A stretch of 56,760 bases of DNA from a virus. Below the pieces are notes generated by a model, which had not been told where the DNA came from, did not search any database, and saw only the letters and a list, made by a program, of their open reading frames with translations. Positions 29,407-38,774 of the stretch are shown one piece after another. Location: IMG/VR virus record IMGVR_UViG_3300022221_000010, positions 1 through 56,760 of that record. One strand, given 5' to 3'. The position numbers and the translations under genes are program-made. The stretch's first letter is position 1, and the number at the start of each line of letters is the position of its first letter.

Positions 29407-29779
29407 AATTGTGAAGTGCCGTGATTAGAGCGCCATCAGTTTTAATATTCTCTAAAGCCACTTCTGGTATGTGCTCTGGGAGTAGTTCTAAATATATTAA
29501 CACGGTTTTCAATGGTGAGTATACTTCTACATTGCAATAAAAAAATAACATTCTTGTGGTCGCGGTTGGACCAAACACATTATTCAGTATAATAATATGA
29601 TTTAATAACAATCTTTCTTTTATTTCGCCGGTCGATATATATTTTTTTAACAGTTTTTTGACATACACCAAAATTTTGATATCTTTGTTAAGTTCAGATA
29701 CACCAACTGGATCATTACTCTCGTAACATTTACTTGCGTAGAGTAGAAAATTGTTTTCGTTTAATTTAGAAAATAGCAT
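29402..29779 (-). CDS. conserved phage protein (DUF7207-like, 125 aa)
   Basis: Contains L-F-S-K-L-N-E-N-N-F-L-L-Y-A (2-15) and N-H-I-I-I-L-N-N-V-F-G-P-T-A-T-T-R-M-L (about 59-77). From memory this highly conserved pattern occurs in T4-like phages and cyanophages. Function unknown. A late-type box lies 28 bases upstream. Confidence 0.75.
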   Translation of the reverse strand: MLFSKLNENNFLLYASKCYESNDPVGVSELNKDIKILVYVKKLLKKYISTGEIKERLLLNHIIILNNVFGPTATTRMLFFYCNVEVYSPLKTVLIYLELLPEHIPEVALENIKTDGALITALHNL

Positions 29780-29806
29780 ATAAATAATTTTTTAATAGTT
29801 ATTTGA

Positions 29807-29814
29807 TATTTATA
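29807..29814 (-). promoter_or_regulatory. late-promoter-like box TATAAATA
   Basis: An exact minus-strand match 28 bases upstream of the gene starting at 29779. Confidence 0.55.
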
Positions 29815-29838
29815 TTCAATAAATAATAGGAATATTCA

Positions 29839-30027
29839 ATGAGTTTGGTAGTAAAAAAGATCGTCGCGCAAATTGATAATGACAATAAAATAAAAACTAG
29901 TTTGTTATTAAAATGTGCTAGTTGTAAATCTGAAGTAATATCGGATAATGAATATTATGCTGAATGCAAAAAATGTGGTATGTTGCATATCCATATACCG
30001 AAAAAATTTAAATCAATTATTGAATGA
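29839..30027 (+). CDS. small zinc-ribbon protein (62 aa)
   Basis: Two CxxC-type knuckles, C-A-S-C (about 26-29) and C-K-K-C (about 43-46), form a likely zinc ribbon in an otherwise basic protein. It overlaps the primase start (ATGA), so it may serve replication. AGGAA precedes the start. Confidence 0.7.
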   Translation: MSLVVKKIVAQIDNDNKIKTSLLLKCASCKSEVISDNEYYAECKKCGMLHIHIPKKFKSIIE

Positions 30028-31049
30028 GTATCTTCTTAGATAAAAAATATATAGCTGTTTTATCTTTCCATCTGGACAAATTCAGAAAGGTTGATAGTGA
30101 TCGATTTAATTTTCGGTGTCCGGTCTGTGGTGATAGTAAAAAGAGTTCAAGACTGGCGAGGGGTTGGATTTATCCTCATGATGAAAAACCCGAAATGTGG
30201 TTTAAATGCTGGAATTGTTCTATCTCCATGTCATTAAAATATTTTCTCAAATCTTATTTTAAAGATATCTACAAATCATATCTGGTTGAACAATTTGGTG
30301 ATAGGAATAAGCATAAAGAAATTGATGATTATGATTACACACCTGCAAGGAAAATGATTTTCACTGAAACATCTGTTGTCGATCAATTGGAAAAAATATC
30401 AGATTTAGATGAGAATCATAAAGCGGTCCAGTTATTAATCAAAAGAAAAATTCCGAAAAAGTTTTATTCATATTTTTATTACGCGAAGAATTTTAAATCG
30501 TGGGTGAATAGTTGGAATAAAGAGAAATTCGAAAATATTAAACATGATCATGATCGATTAGTTATAGCATATCGTGATAAGGATAAAAAATTAATTGCCA
30601 TTCAAGGTAGATCATTTAGCGATCAGGTATCGCCAAAATATTTAACTTTGAAGGTGGATGAAAGTGTAGATTATATTTTTGGATTAGATCGGGTTGATCC
30701 TTCTAAAAATGTGCAGATAGTGGAAGGTCCAATTGATTCCATGTTTCTACCTAATGCAATAGCTGTCGGATCGGCTGGCTTAAATAATCCCGGTTTTGAT
30801 GATGTGACATATATCTGGGATAATGAGCCGAGAAATGCGCAAATTATCAAACAAACAATAAACAAAATAATAAAAAATACCAATGAAAAATTTTGTATCT
30901 GGCAAAATACAAATAAATTGAAATTTAAAGATATAAATGATCTAGCCGAACACGAAAATTTGTCTCTGGAACAAATTCATGATTTAATAAATATCAATAC
31001 CTTTTCTGGTCTGAAAGCACTACATATAATTAACAATTGGAAAAAATAA
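30024..31049 (+). CDS. 61: DNA primase, T4 gp61-like
   Basis: 341 residues, equal to T4 gp61 in length. The N-terminal zinc motif is C-P-V-C-G-D (about 32-37) with a second pair C-W-N-C (about 62-65). A central Toprim-type catalytic core includes V-E-G-P-I-D-S-M-F (about 234-242). It makes RNA primers and binds gp41 helicase in the primosome. Coupled to the zinc-ribbon gene before and to nrdB after. Confidence 0.88.
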   Translation: MSIFLDKKYIAVLSFHLDKFRKVDSDRFNFRCPVCGDSKKSSRLARGWIYPHDEKPEMWFKCWNCSISMSLKYFLKSYFKDIYKSYLVEQFGDRNKHKEIDDYDYTPARKMIFTETSVVDQLEKISDLDENHKAVQLLIKRKIPKKFYSYFYYAKNFKSWVNSWNKEKFENIKHDHDRLVIAYRDKDKKLIAIQGRSFSDQVSPKYLTLKVDESVDYIFGLDRVDPSKNVQIVEGPIDSMFLPNAIAVGSAGLNNPGFDDVTYIWDNEPRNAQIIKQTINKIIKNTNEKFCIWQNTNKLKFKDINDLAEHENLSLEQIHDLININTFSGLKALHIINNWKK

Positions 31050-32129
31050 ATGACAATTCTTGATACTAAGTTTTTAAATGATGACATTGGTAGCCGTAAA
31101 ATATTCTTTGGTGAATATTCTGGATTTCAACGATATGATGTTTACAAATATCGATTTGCTAAACAAATAGAATCAAGAATGAGAAATGCCTTCTGGAATC
31201 CAGAAGAAATAAGTTTAGTAACAGACAGAATTAAATATCCTGATCTACCGAAGCATATTCAAGAAATACTCACACAGAATTTATTGTTCCAAACGTTAAT
31301 GGACTCTGCACAATCTCGTGGGTTGGATACTGTTTTGTGTTCAATAACTACTAGCCCAGAATGGGAAGCTGTATTCCGCACTCAGGGATATTTCGAACAA
31401 ATTCATTCCCTATCATATTCTCACATCGTTAGGGAGATGTATCCGGATGCAACTGCTGTGTTTGATAAGATTGGTGACTATCCAGAAATACAACAGCGGA
31501 TTGATGAAGAAATCGAATCCTATGCGAATTGTTACGAGATTTCAAACCATATGGATACTAACATATCAAAGAAAATGATATTAGAATTATTAGTTCGAAT
31601 TTTTGCATTAGAAGGTATCAAATTTTATGTTAGTTTTTTGGTGACATATATGATCAATGATGCATATAAAAATTCAATCCAAGGGTTCACTCGCATTATT
31701 AAATTAATTAATTTTGATGAAGATATGCATGTTTCTGTTTTCGGTGGCCTACTAAATATTCTTGCAAAAAATGAGGATGAAGGATTTTCGGAAATAATGA
31801 AAAGTGATTGGTATCACAACATGGTCAAAAATATTTTCGATGATGTTGTTAAGAGTGAGATTGAATGGGGAAAATATTTAATGTCATTTGGTCATATCCC
31901 CGGTTTGACTTCTGGTGTATTAGAAGAATTTGTAAATTATTATGCAAATGATAGAATGAATAAATTAAATATTCTTTCTAATAAATTAAATCCGTCTGAT
32001 ACGGTGACGTGGTTTGAGACGTATAAAAATATTGACCTAGATAATGTTGCTGGACAAGAAAGTGAAGGTCTCGCATACAATGTTGGAATTATAAAAAACG
32101 ATGTACCTGAAGGCAAATTCGAAGTATGA
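31050..32129 (+). CDS. nrdB: ribonucleoside-diphosphate reductase small subunit
   Basis: 359 residues, class Ia R2 type. Two E-x-x-H motifs supply iron ligands: F-E-Q-I-H (about 115-119) and D-E-D-M-H (about 226-230). A Tyr four residues after the first His (I-H-S-L-S-Y) fits the radical tyrosine. It generates the radical used by NrdA to make deoxynucleotides. It starts right at the primase stop and overlaps nrdA (ATGA). Confidence 0.95.
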   Translation: MTILDTKFLNDDIGSRKIFFGEYSGFQRYDVYKYRFAKQIESRMRNAFWNPEEISLVTDRIKYPDLPKHIQEILTQNLLFQTLMDSAQSRGLDTVLCSITTSPEWEAVFRTQGYFEQIHSLSYSHIVREMYPDATAVFDKIGDYPEIQQRIDEEIESYANCYEISNHMDTNISKKMILELLVRIFALEGIKFYVSFLVTYMINDAYKNSIQGFTRIIKLINFDEDMHVSVFGGLLNILAKNEDEGFSEIMKSDWYHNMVKNIFDDVVKSEIEWGKYLMSFGHIPGLTSGVLEEFVNYYANDRMNKLNILSNKLNPSDTVTWFETYKNIDLDNVAGQESEGLAYNVGIIKNDVPEGKFEV

Positions 32130-34468
32130 AAAGAAATAAAATAACGCTAGACAATTTACAGACACAAATTAAAAAGGATAACGAAGTTGATTTAACACAG
32201 GAAGAATCAATCGCAGCATCCAATATCATCATCATTAAGCGCGATGGTAGAGAAGAACCATACAACATACGTAAAATGAAAAAAGTCGTTATGTGGGCGT
32301 GTGACGGTAACAAGTATTTTGCCGATGATTTATTTGCGTCAACTGAAATTAAGTTATATAACAAAATCAAAATCACGGATGTCTATGAAGAATTAATTCG
32401 CACTGCTGCATCAAAAATTTCTCTGATGTATCCACAATGGGAACACCATGCAGCTAGATTGTATTTGTTGCAGCTTTATAAAGAGGCATGGCATATTGAT
32501 AATGGTGATTATCCACCATTGACTGATGTGGTGTCAAAGGCTATTCAACATAATATATATTCTCGTGAGGTTTACGATTCTTATTCGAGTGAAGAATTAA
32601 ACGAACTTGATGGTAATATTGATCCTACTCGCGATCTGAAATTCACATATAAAGGTTTGGTGACATTCAATGACAAATATTGTTTGAACTACAGCAAAAC
32701 CAAAAAATTAGAATTACCTCAACATGTCTATTTGCGTGTCGCGATGTTTATTCATTGGAAGGAAAAATTAAATCGTATTGAAAAGATAATTGAAACATAT
32801 AACTATCTTTCGACGCACGCATACACGAACGGTACGCCTATTACACTGAATTCCGGTACAGGCAATGCACAGCTATCATCTTGCGTTTTAAACGCCATGG
32901 ATGACGATACAGTGAGTATTTTGGACACTAATAAGAACCTTGGAATATATAGTAAGTTTAAGGGTGGTACTGCACTCGATATCACTCGTTTGCGTGCGAA
33001 GGGTTCTTATATTACAGGAAATCAAGGTAACAGTTCTGGACCAGTTCCATTTTTAAAAATTGTTGAATCAACAATGAAAGCATTCAATCAGGGTGGTAAA
33101 AGACCGGGATCATGTTGCATATATTATCAATGGTGGCATATCGATTTTCATGATTTGATTGTTCTTAAATCGAATGGTGGTACAGAAGAATCCCGCGCAC
33201 GTGGATTAAAGTATGCCGTTAAAATAAATCAAATATTGATTGATCGATGGTTGCAAGATGAAGATGTTACGTTGTTTGATCCCAAGGATGTGCCAGATTT
33301 ATTTTCAGTAACGGGTGAAGCATTCGAAGAAAAATATCGCGAATACGAATCCAAATCATGGATAAGAAAAAAGAAAATTCCAGCACGAGATTTATTCTTT
33401 CAGATCATGAAAGAGCGCACCGAAACTGGGAATATATATTTGTTTCATGAAGAAAATGTAAATTCCCATAACATGACAAATCGTTATATCAACAGTTCCA
33501 ATTTATGTACCGAAATATTGGAACCGTCATTACCCTCTATGGTGATCGATGAAGAATTAATTGTTCGCGAATCTGGTGAACGACAAGTTCGTAAAAAATA
33601 TGTTGCTGGTGAAATCGCATTATGTAATTTATCTTCAATCAATCTAATGCATTATTACTATCTATCAGATCATGAGAAAGATGCTCTGATATATAACGTA
33701 GTTTCTGTGATGGATAATACAATTGATGTCGCTAATTATCCAGTGAAAGAGGGTATGAATTCAAATCAACTTTATCGTTATTTGGGAATTGGGGTCAGTA
33801 ACTTCACTAATTTATTAGCATCTGAAAAAATTGTGATCGATACACAAGAAGCATTGGAATTCACGCATGAATTATTTGATGATCTAAGTTATAGAATTTA
33901 TAGTACATCAAATATATTAGCCATGGAGCGTGGTGCGTTTGCAAAATTCAGTGAGACTCGATGGGCCGAAGGAATAACACCAGTTCATTTGGCTAATAAA
34001 TCAGCACTAGCATTAACTGAATATAAACCCGATATGGCCAAATGGGATGCACTCGGTGAACGAATTAAGCGCCATGGTATGCGCAATGCTTTATCTATGG
34101 CCATTGCACCAACTGCGACAAGCGGAAAGGCAATTAATGCAACTGAATCGATATTACCTGTCGTCAATTATTTGTACAAAGATGAGGGTACTAGAAATGT
34201 TGTATCACTGGTCCCGAATTTTCGTCAAAACAATATGTACTATAAAAAAGCATTTGATTGTGATCAATATAAATTAATAGAATTAGCTGGAATTAGACAA
34301 ATATATCTTGATCAGGCACAATCTATAGATACTTATTTCGAGAGACCAGATTCGTATAATGAATTGATGAAATTGCATATTTACGCATTTAATATTGGGG
34401 TCAAAACATTATATTATTTAAAACAATTAAAATCTTCCGATGTGGAAGAGTGTGAAAGTTGCACATAA
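32126..34468 (+). CDS. nrdA: ribonucleoside-diphosphate reductase large subunit
   Basis: 780 residues. An ATP-cone at about 30-115 (R-D-G-R-E-E-P-Y) gives allosteric control. Active-site residues are visible: Cys in A-Q-L-S-S-C (about 248-253) and N-L-C-T-E-I in the finger loop. I-A-P-T-A-T-S-G lies late in the barrel, and the C-terminal C-E-S-C pair passes electrons from thioredoxin or glutaredoxin. With NrdB it forms a class Ia reductase. Confidence 0.96.
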   Translation: MKRNKITLDNLQTQIKKDNEVDLTQEESIAASNIIIIKRDGREEPYNIRKMKKVVMWACDGNKYFADDLFASTEIKLYNKIKITDVYEELIRTAASKISLMYPQWEHHAARLYLLQLYKEAWHIDNGDYPPLTDVVSKAIQHNIYSREVYDSYSSEELNELDGNIDPTRDLKFTYKGLVTFNDKYCLNYSKTKKLELPQHVYLRVAMFIHWKEKLNRIEKIIETYNYLSTHAYTNGTPITLNSGTGNAQLSSCVLNAMDDDTVSILDTNKNLGIYSKFKGGTALDITRLRAKGSYITGNQGNSSGPVPFLKIVESTMKAFNQGGKRPGSCCIYYQWWHIDFHDLIVLKSNGGTEESRARGLKYAVKINQILIDRWLQDEDVTLFDPKDVPDLFSVTGEAFEEKYREYESKSWIRKKKIPARDLFFQIMKERTETGNIYLFHEENVNSHNMTNRYINSSNLCTEILEPSLPSMVIDEELIVRESGERQVRKKYVAGEIALCNLSSINLMHYYYLSDHEKDALIYNVVSVMDNTIDVANYPVKEGMNSNQLYRYLGIGVSNFTNLLASEKIVIDTQEALEFTHELFDDLSYRIYSTSNILAMERGAFAKFSETRWAEGITPVHLANKSALALTEYKPDMAKWDALGERIKRHGMRNALSMAIAPTATSGKAINATESILPVVNYLYKDEGTRNVVSLVPNFRQNNMYYKKAFDCDQYKLIELAGIRQIYLDQAQSIDTYFERPDSYNELMKLHIYAFNIGVKTLYYLKQLKSSDVEECESCT

Positions 34469-34491
34469 AAGAAAAACGAGCATAAAAAAAT

Positions 34492-36018
34492 ATGAGTAGA
34501 AAAAAAAGACCTATGCATTGCGGTAAAAAAATGCAGCTTAATGGAAAAGACGAAAGGGGAAATCAAAGATTTAAATGTTCAGTCTGTAAAACTAAATCAA
34601 AAAAAGCATTATTGAAAGAATCTGAACCTGATATTTCAACAGAATATCTACAGTCATTGAAAGAAGAAAAATCTGTAAAATATGTAATTACCGCTGCACA
34701 AAATAATACCAAAATACACAAGGGATTTGTTGACAATCTAAAAAAATATTGCGCACATCACGATGCTAAATTGATAGTTGTTCCGATTCATTACAAAAAT
34801 ATTTCACTATTCACAGCTTCAGATGAATATAAAAAATGGTGGGATCGTGATATTGAAAATTACTTAGTGGATAATAAATTATCATTGGGTGGGAATGTAA
34901 TGATTCGACCTGAAAAAATTAGTGCGACCGCTGTCAATCCTTTATCTGGATTGGAAGGTATTGGTGCAAGTAGTTGGACAATTTATGGCCACACACAACA
35001 GGCAATGAATCCGGTTGCTACGCCGGGTGGTAAAAAGCCTAAACGAATGTACACAACTGGCGCATGTACTATTAAAAATTATAGTCGAACTAAAGATGGT
35101 GCGAAGGCTGAATTCAATCATGTCATTGGTGCATTGGTTGTTGAAGTTTATAAGGGTCATGCATTCATACGTCAATTGAATGCGCATAGTAATGGAAATT
35201 TCTATGATCTGGATACTCATTATACAACTGAAAAAATCATTCCCAATCAACCAATCGTTGCATTAACGACTGGTGATGAGCATGTTAAATTTATGGCTCC
35301 GAATGTTAAGGTTGCGACATATACGGGTGATGAATCTATTGTTAAAACATTGAAGCCAAAATTCATAGTCAGACATGATGTGTTAGATGGATATGCGGGA
35401 TCACATCACCATTGGAACAATGATCTAATTCAATTTAAGAAATTCCATCAAGGTAATAATGATTATCGAAGAGAGTTGGATGAAGTGGTGCGACATATCA
35501 ATGATACTACTCCAAAAGGTTCGACAAATCTTATTGTACCGAGTAATCATAATGATCATTTAAACCGCTGGTTGCGCGAGGTTGACCCTAAAAAAGACCC
35601 AACTAATGCATTGATTGCTTACGAACTTTTATATGAACAATATAAAAATGTTCTGAGTGACAAAACAACCGATCCTTTGGAAATTTATATATCTAAATAT
35701 CTGAAATGTGCATATAAATTTCTTGATCGAAATACACCATTTTTATTGAACGGTATTGATTATTCACAGCATGGTGATGTCGGTACTAATGGTAGTCGTG
35801 GTAGTGCGCGTGCATTATCTAAGACCACCTACAAAATGGTTATCGGCCACACTCATAGTGCTCGAATTGAGAAGGGTGTATATCAAGTAGGTAAATCTAC
35901 TGCGCGTCTCGAATATGAACGCGGTCTGGGTGATCATACGAATACCCATTGCATTCAATATGCTAACGGTAAACGTTCGTTGATCGACATTTATGGTAAT
36001 GATTGGAAAGCGAAATGA
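34492..36018 (+). CDS. T5 A1-like protein with N-terminal zinc ribbon
   Basis: 508 residues. The first 40 have C-G-K-K and C-S-V-C, a transposase-like zinc ribbon. The body resembles phage T5 A1: P-S-N-H-N-D-H-L-N-R-W-L (about 349-360), G-I-D-Y-S-Q-H-G-D-V-G-T-N-G-S-R-G (about 422-438) and V-I-G-H-T-H-S (about 451-457), the His/Asp/Asn set of a calcineurin-type metallophosphoesterase. T5 A1 is a pre-early protein needed for host DNA degradation and completion of DNA transfer. Here it follows nrdA, not an early terminal repeat. Confidence 0.78.
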   Translation: MSRKKRPMHCGKKMQLNGKDERGNQRFKCSVCKTKSKKALLKESEPDISTEYLQSLKEEKSVKYVITAAQNNTKIHKGFVDNLKKYCAHHDAKLIVVPIHYKNISLFTASDEYKKWWDRDIENYLVDNKLSLGGNVMIRPEKISATAVNPLSGLEGIGASSWTIYGHTQQAMNPVATPGGKKPKRMYTTGACTIKNYSRTKDGAKAEFNHVIGALVVEVYKGHAFIRQLNAHSNGNFYDLDTHYTTEKIIPNQPIVALTTGDEHVKFMAPNVKVATYTGDESIVKTLKPKFIVRHDVLDGYAGSHHHWNNDLIQFKKFHQGNNDYRRELDEVVRHINDTTPKGSTNLIVPSNHNDHLNRWLREVDPKKDPTNALIAYELLYEQYKNVLSDKTTDPLEIYISKYLKCAYKFLDRNTPFLLNGIDYSQHGDVGTNGSRGSARALSKTTYKMVIGHTHSARIEKGVYQVGKSTARLEYERGLGDHTNTHCIQYANGKRSLIDIYGNDWKAK

Positions 36019-36218
36019 CAATATATGCATATAACGAATACGATGAGACAGGTGGTCATATCGTTGAAATTTCGGATACTCAGATTATAAAGGATTATTT
36101 TCCTGCATGGTCTCATAAAATGCGAGAGTGTGGGAAGGAGAATGAAATATCACATGAAAATTGTATCGAAGATTTTTGTGTAATTAATTGGGCGTGGGAA
36201 GAATCCGACGATGAGTGA
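36015..36218 (+). CDS. hypothetical protein (67 aa)
   Basis: An acidic small protein with two cysteines, overlapping the A1-like stop (ATGA) and the next gene's start. An in-frame ATG at 36003 lies inside the A1 gene. No family recognised. Confidence 0.65.
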   Translation: MTIYAYNEYDETGGHIVEISDTQIIKDYFPAWSHKMRECGKENEISHENCIEDFCVINWAWEESDDE

Positions 36219-36822
36219 ACCAACAAAAAACATAATTTCCACAATCAATTATAATCAGGAAGACATTATTTTAGATATAATAAATCTTCACATTCCGAGT
36301 AAAACCATTGATATTGATCCAACTTTTTCGAAAGGGAATTTTTATAAATCTGGAAAAATTCCCTCTCCAACGTTGAAATTCGATTTATTTCCTCAAACAA
36401 ATGAAACGATAGCATCAGATGCAGCTAATTTACCTATTGGTGGAGAAAGTGTTAATTCTATTATGTTTGATCCACCATTTATAGTTGGACATACACAAAA
36501 AACTACTGGAATAATTGCCACAAGATTTAATTCTTTTCGTTATATTCAAGATTTATGGGAATGGTATGATAGATGCTTAATAGAATTTTATCGTATTCTT
36601 AAAAAGAATGGTGTATTAATATTCAAATGTCAAGATACTGTTAGTTCTGGTAAACAATGGTTGAGTCACGTTCATATTATTAACGAAGCTGAAAAACTTG
36701 GATTTTATTCTAAAGATATCTTCATACTTTTAGCAAAAAATAGAATAATTGGTCATAACCATCGGAATCAAAAGCATGGAAGAAAATTTCATTCATATTT
36801 TTTAGTTTTTGAAAAACACTAA
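36211..36822 (+). CDS. putative DNA methyltransferase (203 aa)
   Basis: The motif M-F-D-P-P-F (about 88-93) is the catalytic D-P-P-F/Y of N6-adenine or N4-cytosine methyltransferases. An earlier S-D-A-A-N-L-P region and a strand-helix pattern (V-L-I-F-K-C-Q-D) fit the SAM-binding fold. Shorter than restriction methylases, so probably a solitary phage enzyme that protects or marks DNA, or acts on RNA. Confidence 0.75.
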   Translation: MSEPTKNIISTINYNQEDIILDIINLHIPSKTIDIDPTFSKGNFYKSGKIPSPTLKFDLFPQTNETIASDAANLPIGGESVNSIMFDPPFIVGHTQKTTGIIATRFNSFRYIQDLWEWYDRCLIEFYRILKKNGVLIFKCQDTVSSGKQWLSHVHIINEAEKLGFYSKDIFILLAKNRIIGHNHRNQKHGRKFHSYFLVFEKH

Positions 36823-36839
36823 TATAGAGAATTAACATT

Positions 36840-36986
36840 ATGACAAATAGAATAAGAGTAGCCTGTAACGAATGTATATCTGAATTTATAATCGATTCTG
36901 AAATGGACGCTAAATATCACATAACCCATTGTGTATTTTGCGGATCAGAAGAAATCGAACATGAAGAATTGGATTTATCAGAATGA
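36840..36986 (+). CDS. small zinc-ribbon protein (48 aa)
   Basis: C-N-E-C (about 9-12) and C-V-F-C-G (about 33-37) form two knuckles of a minimal zinc ribbon. The end overlaps the GIY-YIG gene. No specific role known. Confidence 0.6.
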   Translation: MTNRIRVACNECISEFIIDSEMDAKYHITHCVFCGSEEIEHEELDLSE

Positions 36987-37410
36987 AGAAATAAATGAAA
37001 TAGATATTGAAAAATATTATGGATTCGTTTATTGCATCACTAATAATATTACTGGTAAAATGTACATCGGTAAAAAGATTCTAAAATTTAAGAAAAAATT
37101 ACCTCCATTAAAAGGTAAAAAACGCAAGAGAATTAAATATGTTGAAAGTGATTGGAAAAAATATTACGGATCAAGTGAATCGCTTAAAAACGATTTGGAA
37201 GAATTCGGTGAAGGAAATTTCACAAGAGAAATCATTTCACTTCATATTTCTAAAACTTCATGGACTTATGGAGAAGTGGCGGAACAATTCAAACGTGATG
37301 TATTATATGCTCTCTTACCGAGTGGCGATAGGGCATTTTATAATGATAATATTTCTGGTCGTTTTTATCCTCATAGGGATATTTTAAATGAGAGAACAAC
37401 TACAGATTGA
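36961..37410 (+). CDS. GIY-YIG endonuclease
   Basis: 149 residues. G-F-V-Y-C-I-T-N-N-I-T-G-K-M-Y-I-G-K-K (about 17-35) is the GIY-YIG signature. A basic loop and a Glu further on (W-T-Y-G-E-V, about 100-105) complete the expected active site. Free-standing enzymes of this kind in T4-like phages are often homing nucleases (Seg family). No DNA-binding tail is obvious. The ATG at 36961 is the first sensible start. Confidence 0.8.
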   Translation: MKNWIYQNEEINEIDIEKYYGFVYCITNNITGKMYIGKKILKFKKKLPPLKGKKRKRIKYVESDWKKYYGSSESLKNDLEEFGEGNFTREIISLHISKTSWTYGEVAEQFKRDVLYALLPSGDRAFYNDNISGRFYPHRDILNERTTTD

Positions 37411-37825
37411 TTGTGCTTCAATAATGAAATCTGCTATCGCGTTGAACGATCAGTGGAAATCATTTGTATGTAAAGAAGAAGAACAACTGACAAGAATGTC
37501 ACCGCTGGCCTTTATGATGTCATACGCTGTTGTACGTATGAATTTTGGTAGAAAATTTGGATATACAAAATTCATTGGTGACAATGCTACTGAAAATGAT
37601 TTAATTATTATTCCCAAAAATAAACATCGAAATTTATATCCAATGAATATTTTAACGATCACACTTCAAAATGTGTTACGGAATGAATTGTATTTTGCTA
37701 AACCATTTGATCGTATTTGGATAGATAATATTCCTGATTTATATGGTAGTCGGTTGGAAGACATCGTTAGGCCATTTAACCGCACTCGATTTTATTACGA
37801 ACAAAGCTTTATTATTTTTAATTAG
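37388..37825 (+). CDS. hypothetical protein (145 aa)
   Basis: Overlaps the end of the GIY-YIG gene. Helical first half (with S-P-L-A-F-M-M-S-Y), mixed second half; soluble and basic. No family recognised. It ends just before a promoter with a perfect inverted repeat. Confidence 0.65.
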   Translation: MREQLQIDCASIMKSAIALNDQWKSFVCKEEEQLTRMSPLAFMMSYAVVRMNFGRKFGYTKFIGDNATENDLIIIPKNKHRNLYPMNILTITLQNVLRNELYFAKPFDRIWIDNIPDLYGSRLEDIVRPFNRTRFYYEQSFIIFN

Positions 37826-37827
37826 TA

Positions 37828-37856
37828 TTGACATTATATTAATAAAATAGTTAAAT
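37828..37856 (+). promoter_or_regulatory. sigma70-like promoter
   Basis: TTGACA (37828-37833), a 17-base spacer and TTAAAT (37851-37856), upstream of the dCMP deaminase gene. The -10 overlaps an inverted repeat. Confidence 0.6.
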
Positions 37857-37877
37857 GTTGCATGTTTAACTATTTTA
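37843..37877 (+). repeat. perfect 13-base inverted repeat over a -10 box
   Basis: TAAAATAGTTAAA (37843-37855) and TTTAACTATTTTA (37865-37877) are exact complements with a nine-base spacer. The repeat spans the -10 and start site of the deaminase promoter. It could be an operator, or an RNA hairpin next to the start codon, where no Shine-Dalgarno is visible. Confidence 0.6.
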
Positions 37878-37887
37878 TTCTCAAAAT

Positions 37888-38334
37888 ATGATCAGTCATA
37901 ATTCCTTCCTGAATATTGCTCAAGAAATTGCTGAAACTTCCAATTGTGTATCGTTAAAGGTTGGATGTGTTATTGTTAAAGACCAAAGAATTATTTCGAC
38001 TGGTTACAATGGCACACCAGCGGGATATATTAATTGTGGTGATCTATTTTCAGAACGATGTGATGCACACCGACTCTGGTCAATCAATCACGAAATTCAT
38101 GCTGAGATGAATGCAATCATCTTCGCAGCAAAATGTGGCATTCCCATCGACGCTGCTGATTTATATACAACGATATCTCCCTGCAATAATTGTTTGAAAC
38201 ACATGAAGCAATCCGGTATTAAAAATGTTTTTTACCGTGACAAATATTATCGAATGAGTGACGAAGAACACGACAAAAATAAATTCTTCTGTGATGATCT
38301 GGGACTAGGATATTTTCATATAAAAAATGCTTGA
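37888..38334 (+). CDS. dCMP deaminase
   Basis: 148 residues. Zinc motifs are H-A-E-M-N (about 71-75) and S-P-C-N-N-C (about 93-98), with G-Y-N-G-T-P near residue 39. It converts dCMP to dUMP for thymidylate synthesis, alongside the phage ribonucleotide reductase. Unusually there is no visible ribosome binding site, and the promoter region holds a perfect inverted repeat. Confidence 0.93.
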   Translation: MISHNSFLNIAQEIAETSNCVSLKVGCVIVKDQRIISTGYNGTPAGYINCGDLFSERCDAHRLWSINHEIHAEMNAIIFAAKCGIPIDAADLYTTISPCNNCLKHMKQSGIKNVFYRDKYYRMSDEEHDKNKFFCDDLGLGYFHIKNA

Positions 38335-38358
38335 CTCTTATATGAATTTGAATATAAT
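38331..38358 (+). promoter_or_regulatory. sigma70 promoter
   Basis: TTGACT (38331-38336), a 16-base spacer and TATAAT (38353-38358). It opens the long run of small genes 38394-42423. Confidence 0.75.
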
Positions 38359-38393
38359 GTATGTATGTTCAATGAAAAGGAGACAATATAATT

Positions 38394-38717
38394 ATGGCAA
38401 TGTCAGATAAACAATGTGCAGAGCTTTACGAAAAGGCGTATGCCGCTGGTATGGAAGCTGGTGCTGCTGCATATGATGAAGTGAATTGGTGGCCTTGTGG
38501 CTTTGGTTGGGTCGATGTGAAACCAGCCAATTGCAAATTTGCCGTTTGGATGCGTAACAAAGGTTATGCCAAAAAATCGGGTTATAAGCCGGGTGCATAT
38601 ATCTGGGTTGGTGAATTTAATCAGTCCATGGATGCGAAATACGCCTTTGCAGTCGCCTTCGCTGGTGTTCTGAAAGAAGCTGGAGTTAAGGCGGAAGCTG
38701 GTAGCCGAATGGATTAA
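38394..38717 (+). CDS. conserved small phage protein (107 aa)
   Basis: An Ala/Gly-rich helical N-terminus, then W-W-P-C-G-F-G-W-V (about 31-39) and Y-I-W-V-G-E-F-N-Q-S. I recall similar small proteins in unrelated phages, function unknown. A purine-rich AAAGGAG precedes the start and a strong promoter lies upstream. Confidence 0.7.
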   Translation: MAMSDKQCAELYEKAYAAGMEAGAAAYDEVNWWPCGFGWVDVKPANCKFAVWMRNKGYAKKSGYKPGAYIWVGEFNQSMDAKYAFAVAFAGVLKEAGVKAEAGSRMD

Positions 38718-38774
38718 CATTGAAAATCGTGGCATCGACATTGGTGTCACGATTTCTTGACTTGGGAAAGAGAC

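Noticed and set aside
34492-36018. Transposase (because of the N-terminal zinc ribbon)
   Set aside because: The body carries metallophosphoesterase-type A1 motifs, not DDE or HUH signatures, and there are no inverted repeats.
36961-37410. GIY-YIG gene as part of an intron homing system
   Set aside because: No interrupted gene or intron ends are visible around it; treated as a free-standing nuclease.
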